Shown here: positions 7,539 through 17,081 of the stretch, in pieces
How positions within the stretch are numbered: position 1 is the stretch's first letter
Layout: every line of letters begins with the position of its first letter
DNA from: Tsukamurella sp040611135
GTDB lineage: Bacteria > Actinomycetota > Actinomycetes > Mycobacteriales > Mycobacteriaceae
Reading direction: 5' to 3'
Assembly: GCF_040611135.1 (NCBI RefSeq)
Contig: NZ_JBEXNL010000002.1
Coordinates: 310,001 to 374,000 of the forward strand
Length of the DNA stretch: 64,000 nt
Made by a program: the position numbers and the translations under genes
Notes under the pieces: model-generated
The model's input: the letters and a program-made list of their open reading frames with translations, nothing else
What the model was told of the DNA's origin: nothing
The model's database searches: none

Positions 7539-8096
7539 GTGATCGACGAAACGCTCTTCGACGCCGAGGAGAAGATGGAGAAGGCCGTCTCGGTGGCCCG
7601 GGAGGACTTCCAGTCGATCCGCACCGGCCGCGCCAACCCGGGGATGTTCTCGAAGGTGGTCGTGGACTACTACGGCTCGCCCACCCCCATCACGCAGATC
7701 AGCTCGATCACCACGCCCGAGGCACGGCTCGTCGTGATCAAGCCCTACGAGGCGAACCAGCTCGGCAACATCGAGACGGCGATCCGCAACTCGGACCTGG
7801 GCGTCAACCCCACCAACGACGGCCAGCTGCTCCGCGTGAGCATCCCGCAGCTCACCGAGGAGCGCCGCAAGGACCTGGTCAAGCAGGTCAAGGGCAAGGG
7901 CGAGGACGCCAAGGTGTCCATCCGCAACGTTCGGCGCAAGGCCAACGACCAGCTGGCCAAGATCGTCAAGGACGGCGACGCCGGCGAGGACGAGGTGGCC
8001 CGCGCCGAGAAGGAACTCGACAAGACGACGGCGAAGTACGTCGCCCAGATCGAGGACCTCGTGGCGCGCAAGGAAGCCGATCTGATGGAGGTCTAG
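7539..8096 (+). CDS. frr: ribosome recycling factor
   Basis: Splits the post-termination ribosome together with EF-G. The 185-residue protein is all helix plus the small second domain, with the signatures IRTGRANPGMF and NLGNIETAIRNSDLGVNPTND-type central block, and a C-terminal helix ending RKEADLMEV. The GTG at 7539 gives the VIDETLFDAEEK start and a length of 185, matching mycobacterial RRF; the GTG at 7530 is in frame and would add three residues. GAGG sits close upstream and AAAGGA about 12 bases upstream. It lies 2 bases before cdsA. Confidence 0.97.
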   Translation: MIDETLFDAEEKMEKAVSVAREDFQSIRTGRANPGMFSKVVVDYYGSPTPITQISSITTPEARLVVIKPYEANQLGNIETAIRNSDLGVNPTNDGQLLRVSIPQLTEERRKDLVKQVKGKGEDAKVSIRNVRRKANDQLAKIVKDGDAGEDEVARAEKELDKTTAKYVAQIEDLVARKEADLMEV

Positions 8097-8098
8097 CC

Positions 8099-9007
8099 GT
8101 GCCGGAATCCCCCGACTCGGTCGGCGCCGACAGCCCCGCTCCGGGCGCGCCCGAGGCACCGTCGGACCCCGGGAAGCGCAAGATCAGCGCCGGGCGCAAC
8201 CTCCCGGCGGCGATCGGCGTGGGCGTGAGCCTGGGTGCGATGATCGTGGCGATCCTGGTCTTCGCACCGCACCTGTGGGTGCCGCTCGTCGCGGCCGCGG
8301 TCGCGCTCGCCACCTGGGAGGTCGTCAAACGGTTCCGCGCCGCGGGCACGAATCTCGAGCTGTGGCCGATGCTGATCGGCGGCCAGGCGATCATCTGGCT
8401 CAGTTGGCCGCTCGGCCCCGAGGGGGTACTGGCGGCGTTCGTGGCGACCGTCCTCGTCGCGATGATCTGGCGGCTGCTGGGGCACCAGAGCACGGCCGCG
8501 CCCAACTCCTTCACCCGCGACATCTCGACGACGGTGTTCGTGCTCGCCTGGATCCCGCTGTTCGCGGCGTTCGGCACGATGCTGGTGCTCCCGGAGGACC
8601 GCGGCCCGCAGCGCGTGGTCGCCTTGGTGCTGCTCGTGGTGTGCTCGGACGTGGGCGGCTACGCGGCGGGCGTGCTCTTCGGCAAGCACCCGATGGTGCC
8701 GGCCATCAGCCCGAAGAAGTCCTGGGAGGGCTTCGCCGGGTCCATGGTCGCGGGCGCGGTCGGCGCGGTGCTGGTGCTGAAGTTCCTGCTCGACGTGAAC
8801 CCGCTGTGGGGCCTGCTGCTGGGGCCCGTCGTCGTCATCACCGCGACGCTTGGCGACCTGCTCGAGTCCCAGGTCAAGCGCGACCTGGGCATCAAGGACA
8901 TGGGCACCCTGCTGCCCGGCCACGGTGGCCTGATGGACCGCCTGGACTCGCTGCTGCCGAGTGCGGTCGTGGTCTGGGCGGCATTGACCGCCCTCATGGG
9001 CAGCTGA
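8099..9007 (+). CDS. cdsA: phosphatidate cytidylyltransferase
   Basis: Makes CDP-diacylglycerol from phosphatidic acid and CTP, the branch point of phospholipid synthesis, in the inner membrane. The 302-residue protein has a hydrophilic N-terminal tail of about 35 residues, then about eight membrane segments. The family signature occurs near the C-terminus as SQVKRDLGIKDMGTLLPGHG followed by GLMDRLDS. It begins with GTG only 2 bases after frr, so pyrH-frr-cdsA is one operon. Confidence 0.95.
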   Translation: MPESPDSVGADSPAPGAPEAPSDPGKRKISAGRNLPAAIGVGVSLGAMIVAILVFAPHLWVPLVAAAVALATWEVVKRFRAAGTNLELWPMLIGGQAIIWLSWPLGPEGVLAAFVATVLVAMIWRLLGHQSTAAPNSFTRDISTTVFVLAWIPLFAAFGTMLVLPEDRGPQRVVALVLLVVCSDVGGYAAGVLFGKHPMVPAISPKKSWEGFAGSMVAGAVGAVLVLKFLLDVNPLWGLLLGPVVVITATLGDLLESQVKRDLGIKDMGTLLPGHGGLMDRLDSLLPSAVVVWAALTALMGS

Positions 9008-9028
9008 CGGTCCACGGTCCCGCCCGGC

Positions 9029-9070
9029 GCGTGGCCCGACACCGCGTGGCCCGACACCGCGTGGCCGGAC
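9029..9070 (+). repeat. 15-bp tandem repeat between cdsA and the MFS gene
   Basis: The unit GCGTGGCCCGACACC occurs at 9029-9043 and 9044-9058 and again, with one change and truncated, at 9059-9070. It fills most of the 71-base gap between two convergent genes. Confidence 0.8.
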
Positions 9071-9078
9071 GGTCCGCG

Positions 9079-10338
9079 TCAGCGCGCCCGGCGGAGGGAC
9101 TCGCGCAGGGGTCGCGGCACGACGCCCTCGCGGCGCCGGGCCTTGCGGCGCGTGACGACGACGCCGATCAGCGCGATCGTCCAGAGCGGGTACTGCGCGA
9201 GCCAGGCGGTGCGGAAGCCGTCGAAGGTCAGGCCCCCGCCGGCGCCCATGATCGAGCCCATCGCCTGGATCAGGACGAGGCTCGCGAGGAAGCCGCCGAT
9301 GTTCACCATGCCCTGTGCGGTGCCCAGCACCCGTGAGGTGTTGAAGGATCGGGCGTAGTCGAAGCCGATCGCGCTGCTGGGACCACCGACGGAGATCACC
9401 AGGACGAGCACCGTGAGCAACCACACCGGTGCGGGCTCGTCGCGGACCAGGACTGCGGTCCACGCCGCGGCGCTGCCGACGATGATGGCGATCACCATCC
9501 ACGAACGGCGGGTCGGGAACCGCCCGGTGAGGTAGCCGATGACGGGGCCCGACGCGAGCGTCGCGACCACGCCGAAGGTCACGATCGCCCCCGCCTCGCC
9601 GGACGACAGGCCCTGCGCGGTGGTCAGGTACGGGACGCCCCACATGAGCATGAAGGCCGTCACCGAGAACATCGCGCCCATGTGGGTGAAGAAGCCGAGC
9701 CGGGTACCCGGATGCATCCACGTGGAGCGGAGGATCCCCGGAATGTCGCGAGCGCGGACGGTGACCTTCGGCGCCACCTTCTCGGGCGGAGCGTCGCGCA
9801 CGAACGCCAGCACGGCGACTGCGGCGATCAGGCCCAGGCTCGCGGCGCCGAGATACGCGGGAGTCCAGCCGTCGGCGTGCAGCAGCGCGAGGAAGGGCAC
9901 GGCCGACAGGATCTGGCCGAGCTGGCCCGTCATCCCGGTCAGCTGCGTCACCAGGGGGATCCGGCGGACCGGGAACCAGGCCGGGACCAGGCGCAGTACC
10001 GACACGAAGGTGAGCGAGTCGCCGATGCCCACGGCGACGCGGCCGGCGATGGCCAGCGGCAGCGACTCGGTGAGCGCGAGGGTCATCTGCCCGGCGGCCA
10101 TGATCAGTGCCCCGGTGAACACGAGGCGCCGAGAGCCGAATCGGTCGAGCAGGAGGCCCGCCGGGATCTGCATGCCCGCGTACACCACGAGCTGCAGGAC
10201 GACGAACGCGGAGAGCGTCGCGGGCGCCGCGCCGTACCGTGCGGCGGCATCGGTGCCGGAGACGCCGAAGGAGGTCCGTTGCAGGACGCCGATCACATAG
10301 GCGAGAGTCGCCACCGACCAGACGATCCATGCGCGCAT
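9079..10338 (-). CDS. MFS transporter
   Basis: A 419-residue major-facilitator protein with twelve predicted membrane helices. The first helix is WIVWSVATLAYVIGVLQRTSFG. The loop LLLDRFGSRRLVFTG (about residues 61-75) is the MFS motif A between helices 2 and 3, and YLTGRFPTRRSWMV is its repeat in the second half. The Cys-free helix-rich body and central GRVAVGIGDSLTFV resemble organic-anion or sugar-phosphate type exporters, but no substrate can be assigned. The cytoplasmic C-terminus is short and basic. It is convergent with cdsA and transcribed away from the LapA-domain gene upstream. Confidence 0.88.
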   Translation of the reverse strand: MRAWIVWSVATLAYVIGVLQRTSFGVSGTDAAARYGAAPATLSAFVVLQLVVYAGMQIPAGLLLDRFGSRRLVFTGALIMAAGQMTLALTESLPLAIAGRVAVGIGDSLTFVSVLRLVPAWFPVRRIPLVTQLTGMTGQLGQILSAVPFLALLHADGWTPAYLGAASLGLIAAVAVLAFVRDAPPEKVAPKVTVRARDIPGILRSTWMHPGTRLGFFTHMGAMFSVTAFMLMWGVPYLTTAQGLSSGEAGAIVTFGVVATLASGPVIGYLTGRFPTRRSWMVIAIIVGSAAAWTAVLVRDEPAPVWLLTVLVLVISVGGPSSAIGFDYARSFNTSRVLGTAQGMVNIGGFLASLVLIQAMGSIMGAGGGLTFDGFRTAWLAQYPLWTIALIGVVVTRRKARRREGVVPRPLRESLRRAR

Positions 10339-10407
10339 GGGACCATCGTTCCATCGCGGGCCCCGACTCCCGGTCGCGGGTGCGTGCTGGCTCCGGGCGT
10401 CGCCGGG

Positions 10408-10848
10408 TCAGTCCTGCAGCTTCTTCGCCGCCCGCCGGAGCTGGATGATGCGCAGCGCCCCGGCGAGGCCCACGAGCAGCGCTCCGCCGATCGCGGCGAT
10501 GAGCAGCGAGACACCCAGCGGCAGCGTGGTCTTCCAGAAGATCAGGCTGATCTCGGTGTTCTGCTGGTTCTGCACGATGAACACCAGCAGGAGCAGGAGG
10601 ACCACCGCGCCGCCGAGGAGTCCGGACCAGAGTGCGGCCGACCGCGTGTGCTTGACCTGCTCGTAGGCGTTGCGGGTGTCGACGCCGCGCTGCGATGCGG
10701 GCGACACGCCCGGGTCCGGGCCCGCACCGTCGAATTCCTCGCGCGCGGCGGGGAGCCGCGCGCCGCCCGCCGCATCGTCCGGAACGGGCGGTCCGAGCGA
10801 CTCTTCACCGTCCCGAACGCCGTCTTCGTCCTTCGCCATGGCGGCCAT
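10408..10848 (-). CDS. LapA-domain (DUF1049) membrane protein
   Basis: A 146-residue protein with a disordered acidic N-terminal half (residues 1-65) and two membrane helices: LWSGLLGGAVVLLLLLVFIV and LGVSLLIAAIGGALLVGLAG. Between them is QNQQNTEISLIFW, the hallmark of the lipopolysaccharide-assembly-protein-A domain (DUF1049). The short basic C-terminus LRRAAKKLQD is cytoplasmic. In Gram-negatives LapA works in LPS assembly control; in actinobacteria the role is unknown. ATGs lie at residues 1, 4 and 10 bases inward, so the exact start is uncertain. Confidence 0.8.
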   Translation of the reverse strand: MAAMAKDEDGVRDGEESLGPPVPDDAAGGARLPAAREEFDGAGPDPGVSPASQRGVDTRNAYEQVKHTRSAALWSGLLGGAVVLLLLLVFIVQNQQNTEISLIFWKTTLPLGVSLLIAAIGGALLVGLAGALRIIQLRRAAKKLQD

Positions 10849-10954
10849 CCTGCCACCTCCGGACGTACCCGGCCGGGGGACGTGCGGTGGCGCGGATCAC
10901 CCGCGGATCGGCGTGGTCGGCGGTTCGGTGCTGACGTGGGAGGATGGGGGAGTT

Positions 10955-12067
10955 ATGAGCACTTCTCTGCCCCTCGTATTCGACGCCCCCAAGCGCGGCA
11001 AGCCGCCGCGCCACCTCGCCGACCTCACCGACGACGAGCTCAAGACCGCGGTCAAGGACCTCGGTCTGCCCGCCTTCCGCGCGAACCAGCTCGCCCGGCA
11101 CTACTACGGCCGGCTCGAGGCCGACGCGTCGACGATGACCGACCTGCCGGCCGGCGCGCGGGGCACCGTCGGGGAGGCGCTGCTACCCGAGCTGATGACG
11201 CCCGTGCGGCACATCGCCACCGACAGCGGCACCACCCGCAAGACACTGTGGCGCCTGCACGACGGAACGCTGCTCGAGTCCGTGCTCATGCGGTACACCG
11301 ACCGAGCCACGCTGTGCATCTCGAGCCAGGCCGGCTGCGGCATGGCCTGCCCGTTCTGCGCGACCGGGCAGGGCGGGCTCGACCGCAACCTCTCGACCGC
11401 GGAGATCGTGGACCAGGTGCGCAGCGCCGCCCGTGCCATGGCCGACGGTGACGTGGCCGGCGGCCCGGGACGCCTGTCGAACGTCGTGTTCATGGGCATG
11501 GGGGAGCCGCTCGCGAACTACAAGCGGGTGGTCCAGGCCGTGCGGCGCATCACCGCGCCGGCGCCCGAGGGGCTGGGAATCTCGCAGCGGCACGTCACCG
11601 TCAGCACCGTGGGACTCGCGCCCGCCATCCGGAAGCTGGCCGACGAGGGCCTGTCCGTCACGCTGGCGGTGTCGCTGCACACGCCCGACGACGAGCTGCG
11701 GGACACGCTGGTTCCCGTCAACAACCGGTGGAGCGTGGCCGAGGTGCTGGACGCGGCGCGCTACTACGCCGATCAGACGGGCCGGCGCGTGTCCATCGAG
11801 TACGCGTTGATCCGGGACGTGAACGATCAGCCGTGGCGGGCGGACATGCTGGGGGAGAAGCTGCGCAAGAAGCTGGGCCAGTTCGCGCACGTCAACCTGA
11901 TCCCGCTGAACCCGACGCCGGGCAGCGAGTGGGACGCGTCGCCGAAGGACCGGCAGGACGAGTTCGTGCGCCGGGTGATCGCGCAGGGCGTGTCGTGCAC
12001 TGTGCGCGACACCCGGGGCCAGGAGATCGCGGCGGCCTGCGGTCAGCTGGCCGCCGAGGAGAAGTAG
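10955..12067 (+). CDS. rlmN: dual-specificity 23S rRNA/tRNA adenine-C2 methyltransferase RlmN
   Basis: A radical-SAM enzyme that methylates A2503 of 23S rRNA (and A37 of some tRNAs). The 370-residue protein has the N-terminal helical adaptor domain, then the radical-SAM cluster motif CGMACPFCATG (CxxxCxxC, about residues 128-134), the SAM-binding GMGEPLANY, and the reactive C-terminal cysteine in GVSCTVRDTRGQEI. The ATG at 10955 is preferred because of the purine-rich GGGAGGATGGGGGAG just upstream; the open frame extends further upstream without family similarity. It ends 1 base before the convergent DUF2631 gene. Confidence 0.97.
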   Translation: MSTSLPLVFDAPKRGKPPRHLADLTDDELKTAVKDLGLPAFRANQLARHYYGRLEADASTMTDLPAGARGTVGEALLPELMTPVRHIATDSGTTRKTLWRLHDGTLLESVLMRYTDRATLCISSQAGCGMACPFCATGQGGLDRNLSTAEIVDQVRSAARAMADGDVAGGPGRLSNVVFMGMGEPLANYKRVVQAVRRITAPAPEGLGISQRHVTVSTVGLAPAIRKLADEGLSVTLAVSLHTPDDELRDTLVPVNNRWSVAEVLDAARYYADQTGRRVSIEYALIRDVNDQPWRADMLGEKLRKKLGQFAHVNLIPLNPTPGSEWDASPKDRQDEFVRRVIAQGVSCTVRDTRGQEIAAACGQLAAEEK

Positions 12068-12068
12068 C

Positions 12069-12332
12069 TCAGTACTTCCACTTGCGGCGGCGGGTGACCA
12101 GCCACTGGACGAGGATCGTGCCGAGGATCGCCACGGCGAAGCCGACGAGGAAGATGTCCTCGGTCTTGCCCTGGTGGTTGCCGTGCATCATGAACAGCAG
12201 CAGGGCCGCGAACAGCACGCCGGCGATCCGCGCCGAGGTGGGGGCGTTGCCGCTCCAGCCCCAATCGCGCGACGGGACGTCCGCGACGTCGACCTTCGAA
12301 GTGCTCTGACGCTCCAGGTCGGTGGTTGCCAC
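12069..12332 (-). CDS. DUF2631 domain membrane protein
   Basis: An 87-residue protein read from a GTG with GAAGGAG 6 bases upstream. Two membrane helices, ARIAGVLFAALLLFMMHG and DIFLVGFAVAILGTILVQWLV, follow a soluble start with the conserved DVPSRDWGWSG. The tail RRRKWKY is basic and ends at the stop next to rlmN. This is the actinobacterial DUF2631 family, found beside rlmN and dxr in mycobacteria. Its function is unknown. Confidence 0.8.
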   Translation of the reverse strand: MATTDLERQSTSKVDVADVPSRDWGWSGNAPTSARIAGVLFAALLLFMMHGNHQGKTEDIFLVGFAVAILGTILVQWLVTRRRKWKY

Positions 12333-12466
12333 TGCGTTCTCCTTCGTCGCTTCCGTCAGCTGTGCATCGGGGCGACCCGCGACGCACACCGGGCGCGGGC
12401 CCGGGATACGGGAGAATCCTATCCCGCTACGACCGTGCGTCGTACGAGGGGCGCACAAATCCTGGG

Positions 12467-12472
12467 TAGCGT
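12467..12472 (+). promoter_or_regulatory. -10 element (leaderless) for the DUF952 gene
   Basis: TAGCGT is 6 bases before the GTG at 12479; no ribosome-binding purine tract intervenes. Confidence 0.4.
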
Positions 12473-12478
12473 GGCGGT

Positions 12479-12793
12479 GTGATCTTCCACCTGGCCCTCC
12501 TCGCCGACTGGAACGCCGCCCGCGCGGCCGGCGCGTACGCCGTCTCGACCCGCGGCGCGTCGCTCGCGGACGTCGGATTCGTGCACTGTTCGACGGCGGA
12601 GCAGTGGCGCGGCGTACGGGAGCGGTTCTACGCCGATGTGCCGGTCGCGGACCTCGTCCTGCTGTCCATCGACCCGACGGGGCTCGACGTGCGGTACGAG
12701 CCGCCCGCGCCCGGCGTGGAGGAGCTGTTCCCGCACGTCTACGGCCCGATCCCGGTGTCCGCGGTGGTGGCCGTCGAGGCCGTGTCGCCGTAG
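12479..12793 (+). CDS. DUF952 family protein
   Basis: A 104-residue soluble protein of the DUF952 family: it begins IFHLALLADWNAARAAG and has the conserved GFVHCSTAEQW (residues 33-43) and the late FPHVYGPIP motif with the conserved HxYG. DUF952 is related to the ADP-ribosyltransferase-like/tRNA phosphotransferase fold, with the HCS and HVYG residues lining a pocket. No role is established. The GTG start has no ribosome site but a -10 element 6 bases upstream, which supports a leaderless start. Confidence 0.8.
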   Translation: MIFHLALLADWNAARAAGAYAVSTRGASLADVGFVHCSTAEQWRGVRERFYADVPVADLVLLSIDPTGLDVRYEPPAPGVEELFPHVYGPIPVSAVVAVEAVSP

Positions 12794-12876
12794 TCGATTC
12801 CACTTACACTGAGATCGCGGCACGAAACGTGTTATACCGACGACCCACCGTCACGGCCACGAGAGGAGGTGCCGAG

Positions 12877-13422
12877 ATGGCTCAGCCGACCTACTCATTT
12901 CCCGACTATTGGGGCGAGTCCGATCTGGACGTGTTGCCGGACGACGGGCACCGCTACGAGATCGTGGACGGGAGCCTGCTCATGACGCCACCGCCGTCAC
13001 AGGGGCATCAGAGTATTGGTGGGAATCTCTTCATTGCTCTTCGCCTCGCCATGCCGCGGGGCTTCCGCGGGCTGTACGAGGTCGGCGTGCGGGTGCCCGG
13101 CGGTAACTTCATCCCCGACATCGTGGTCCTGAAACCCGGAGCCCCCCGAGTTGCCGTGTGGAGCGAATCCTGCGATGTCGCGCTCGTTGTCGAGATGGCG
13201 TCGCGCTCCACACGGGTCACCGATCGCACGCTCAAGGCAGCGAAGTGCGCGGAGGCGATGATCCCGTCGTACTGGCGCGTCGACGAGGACGGGACCGTCA
13301 CGATCCACACGGATCCGGACGGCTTCGAGTACACGCGCTCGCAGGTCGTCCGGCCCGGCGAGCGGTTGCGCGTCGACGCTCCGTTCCCGGTGGACCTGGA
13401 TCCCGCGTCGCTCGTCGATTGA
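12877..13422 (+). CDS. Uma2 family (DUF820) putative endonuclease
   Basis: A 181-residue PD-(D/E)XK-type protein. DGHRYEIVDGSLLMTPPPS (residues 28-46) is the family start with the conserved Glu. IPDIVVLKPG supplies the active-site Asp, VALVVEMASRSTR the acidic residue of the E-x-x core, and DRTLKAAKCAEAMIPSYWRVD the lysine region and the conserved YW. Uma2 proteins are widespread in cyanobacteria and some actinobacteria, and their targets are mostly unknown. A strong GAGAGGAGG ribosome site fixes the ATG. It stands alone between the DUF952 gene and dxr. Confidence 0.82.
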   Translation: MAQPTYSFPDYWGESDLDVLPDDGHRYEIVDGSLLMTPPPSQGHQSIGGNLFIALRLAMPRGFRGLYEVGVRVPGGNFIPDIVVLKPGAPRVAVWSESCDVALVVEMASRSTRVTDRTLKAAKCAEAMIPSYWRVDEDGTVTIHTDPDGFEYTRSQVVRPGERLRVDAPFPVDLDPASLVD

Positions 13423-13429
13423 CGCCTCC

Positions 13430-13435
13430 TAGTCT
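13430..13435 (+). promoter_or_regulatory. -10 element (leaderless) for dxr
   Basis: TAGTCT lies 6 bases before the GTG at 13442 and 3 bases before the adjacent GTG at 13439; the spacing favours 13442 as the start. Confidence 0.4.
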
Positions 13436-13441
13436 GAAGTG

Positions 13442-14584
13442 GTGACCACCCGCGTCCTCATCCTCGGCAGCACCGGCTCCATCGGCACTCAGGCGATGGA
13501 GGTGATCGCGGAGAACCCGGACCGGTTCGAGGTCGTCGGGCTCGGCGCGGGCGGCGGCAACGTCGACCTCCTCGCGCAGCAGGCGCGCGCCGCGGGCCTC
13601 GACGGTGCCCGCATCGGCATCGCCGATCCGTCCCGCGCCGCGGGCTTCGACGGTGCCCTCACCGGCCCCGAAGCGATGACCCGGCTGGTGGAGACGGTCG
13701 AGGCCGACGTGGTGCTCAACGGCGTCGTCGGGAGTCTCGGGCTCGGCCCGACCCTCGCGGCGCTCGACAGCGGCGCGCGGCTCGCGCTCGCCAACAAGGA
13801 GTCCCTGGTCGCGGGCGGAGCACTCGCCATGCGCCGGGCCGCGCCGGGGCAGATCGTGCCGGTCGATTCGGAGCACTCCGCGATCGCGCAGTGCCTGCGC
13901 GCGGGGACGCCGTCGGAGGTGGACCGGCTGATCGTCACCGCCTCCGGTGGGCCCTTCTTCGGTCGCACCCGCGGCGAGCTCGCCGACGTGACGCCCGAGC
14001 AGGCCGCGCAGCACCCCACCTGGTCGATGGGGCAGATGAACACGCTCAACTCGGCGACCCTGGTCAACAAGGCGCTGGAGGTGATCGAGGCGCACCTGCT
14101 GTTCGGGGTGCCCTACGACCGCATCGACGTGAGCGTGCACAGGCAGTCGGTGGTGCATTCGATGGTCACGTTCGTGGACGGGGCGACCATCGCGAAGGCC
14201 TCGCCGCCGTCGATGAAGCTGCCGATCGCGCTGGCCCTCGGCTGGCCGGACCGGGTGCCGGGTGCGAGCACGCCGTGCGATTTCACGCAGGCGCACACCT
14301 GGACCTTCGAGCCGGTCGACGAGGCGACCTTCCCCGCGATCGCCGTCGCCCGTGACGCCGGCACCCGCGGCGGCAGCCTCACCGCCGTCTTCAACGCGGC
14401 CAACGAGGTGGTCGCCCAGGCCTTCCTGGACGGCCGATCGTCGTTCCTCGCCATCGTCGATACCGTCGCGCGGGTCGTGTCCGACGGTGCCCAGTGGCAG
14501 GCCGAGCCGCGCGACATCGCGGATGTGCTCGCTGCCGAGGAGTGGGCCCGGGCGCGGGCATCGCAGCTGGTCGGGCTGGTCTGA
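13442..14584 (+). CDS. dxr: 1-deoxy-D-xylulose 5-phosphate reductoisomerase
   Basis: Converts DXP to MEP with NADPH, the committed step of the MEP isoprenoid pathway and the fosmidomycin target. The 380-residue protein has the NADPH-binding GSTGSIGTQAMEVI at its start, ANKESLVAGG, the metal-binding PVDSEHSAI, and the flexible-loop region ASGGPFFGRTRGEL with STLVNKALEVIEAH after it. Two adjacent GTG codons (13439 and 13442) can start it; a -10 element 6 bases before 13442 favours the second. It is followed by rip1 and ispG as in mycobacteria. Confidence 0.97.
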   Translation: MTTRVLILGSTGSIGTQAMEVIAENPDRFEVVGLGAGGGNVDLLAQQARAAGLDGARIGIADPSRAAGFDGALTGPEAMTRLVETVEADVVLNGVVGSLGLGPTLAALDSGARLALANKESLVAGGALAMRRAAPGQIVPVDSEHSAIAQCLRAGTPSEVDRLIVTASGGPFFGRTRGELADVTPEQAAQHPTWSMGQMNTLNSATLVNKALEVIEAHLLFGVPYDRIDVSVHRQSVVHSMVTFVDGATIAKASPPSMKLPIALALGWPDRVPGASTPCDFTQAHTWTFEPVDEATFPAIAVARDAGTRGGSLTAVFNAANEVVAQAFLDGRSSFLAIVDTVARVVSDGAQWQAEPRDIADVLAAEEWARARASQLVGLV

Positions 14585-14593
14585 TCAGCCAGC

Positions 14594-14599
14594 TATTCT
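14594..14599 (+). promoter_or_regulatory. -10 element (leaderless) for rip1
   Basis: TATTCT sits 7 bases before the ATG at 14607, between the dxr stop and the protease gene. Confidence 0.4.
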
Positions 14600-14606
14600 G
14601 GAACCC

Positions 14607-15842
14607 ATGATGTACGCACTGGGTATCGCGGCGTTCGCGCTGTGCATCCTCGCGTCGATCGCCTGGCACGAGTGCGGGCACATGTGGGCGGCGCAGGCCA
14701 CCGGCATGAAGGTCCGGCGCTATTTCATCGGCTTCGGGCCCACGCTGTGGTCGGTGCGGCGTCCCAAGACCGAGGACGGCATCGAGTACGGCGTCAAGGC
14801 CCTGCCGCTGGGCGGATTCTGCGACATCGCCGGCATGACGCTGCTCGACGAGCTCAAGACGCCCGTCGAGCAGGAGAGGGCGATGTACAAGCAGGCCGCG
14901 TGGAAGCGCCTGTTCGTGATGTTCGCCGGGCCGGGGATGAACTTCATCCTGGGCGCGCTGCTCATCTACGGCGTGGCGGTCACCGCCGGCCTGCCGGCGA
15001 TGAACACGACCCCGCGGGCGGCGATCGCGGCCACCGGCTGCGTCGCCGACGCGACGACCAAGCCCACCAAGGAGCAGCCGAGCAAGCCCCTCGGCGAGTG
15101 TCGCCCGAGCCCCGCCGCACAGGCCGGTTTGCAGCGCGGTGACGTCATCACGTCCGTGAACGGCAAGGCCGTCGACGCGGACTCGGTGTTCGACGCGCTC
15201 CAGGCCGCGTCGGGCCCGATCGCGCTCGGGATCGAGCGGGACGGGCAGGAGCGCGCCGTCACCGTCGACCCCCTGACCAGTAAGAAGTGGCGCCCGACGG
15301 CGGACGGCAAGGACCTCACCGAGGTCTCCGGGCCCACCATCGGTATCAGTGTCGGCACGATCGGCGTGATCGATCATTACAACCCGATCACCGCGTTCGG
15401 CGGCACCGCGGCGTTCACCGTGGATCTTGGCAAGCGCACGGTCGTCGCGATCGGGCAACTGCCGCAGAAGATCCCCGCCCTCGTCGACGCGATCAAGGGC
15501 GAACAGCGCGGGCTCGACACGCCGCAGTCGCTGCTCGGCGCGTCGATGATCGGCGGCGAGGTGGCCGAGCGCGACATGTGGAGCGTGTTCTTCCTGCTCC
15601 TGGCGGGGCTGAACCTCATGCTCGGCCTGATCAACCTCCTGCCGGTGCCGCCGTTCGACGGGGGCCACATGGCGGTGATCATCTTCGAGAAGCTCCGCGA
15701 CCTGGTCACCGGGCGCAAGGGCGGCCCCGTCGACTACATGAAGCTCGCGCCGCTGACCTACGTGGTCCTGGCGCTCGCAGGCGGGTACATGCTGCTCGTC
15801 CTCACAGCCGACATCGTCAACCCGATCAAGCTCTTCAACTGA
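14607..15842 (+). CDS. rip1: site-2 intramembrane metalloprotease (Rip1/RseP type)
   Basis: Cleaves membrane-spanning anti-sigma factors within the lipid bilayer. The 411-residue protein has the zinc motif HECGH (residues 21-25) in its first membrane helix, the GFCDIAGM turn, a periplasmic PDZ domain (about 120-230) with SPAAQAGLQRGDVITSVNG, and the second conserved motif NLLPVPPFDGGHM near residues 340-352 that carries the third zinc ligand. In M. tuberculosis Rip1 controls several sigma factors and envelope composition. The first of two adjacent ATGs is annotated; a -10 element 7 bases upstream suggests leaderless expression. Confidence 0.95.
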   Translation: MMYALGIAAFALCILASIAWHECGHMWAAQATGMKVRRYFIGFGPTLWSVRRPKTEDGIEYGVKALPLGGFCDIAGMTLLDELKTPVEQERAMYKQAAWKRLFVMFAGPGMNFILGALLIYGVAVTAGLPAMNTTPRAAIAATGCVADATTKPTKEQPSKPLGECRPSPAAQAGLQRGDVITSVNGKAVDADSVFDALQAASGPIALGIERDGQERAVTVDPLTSKKWRPTADGKDLTEVSGPTIGISVGTIGVIDHYNPITAFGGTAAFTVDLGKRTVVAIGQLPQKIPALVDAIKGEQRGLDTPQSLLGASMIGGEVAERDMWSVFFLLLAGLNLMLGLINLLPVPPFDGGHMAVIIFEKLRDLVTGRKGGPVDYMKLAPLTYVVLALAGGYMLLVLTADIVNPIKLFN

Positions 15843-15858
15843 ACTGGAGTAGCAGGAA

Positions 15859-17007
<1,149 letters not shown>

Positions 17008-17081
17008 GGACGTCCCGCCCGTCGCCATGAGAGTGCGCGCAGCCGAACGAGTGGATGCGCCCGAGGTGTGAGGAGCTGCCG

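Noticed and set aside
8093..10354. Long minus-strand open frame across cdsA and the MFS gene
   Set aside because: Low-complexity translation; both genes in the other frames have strong family signatures.
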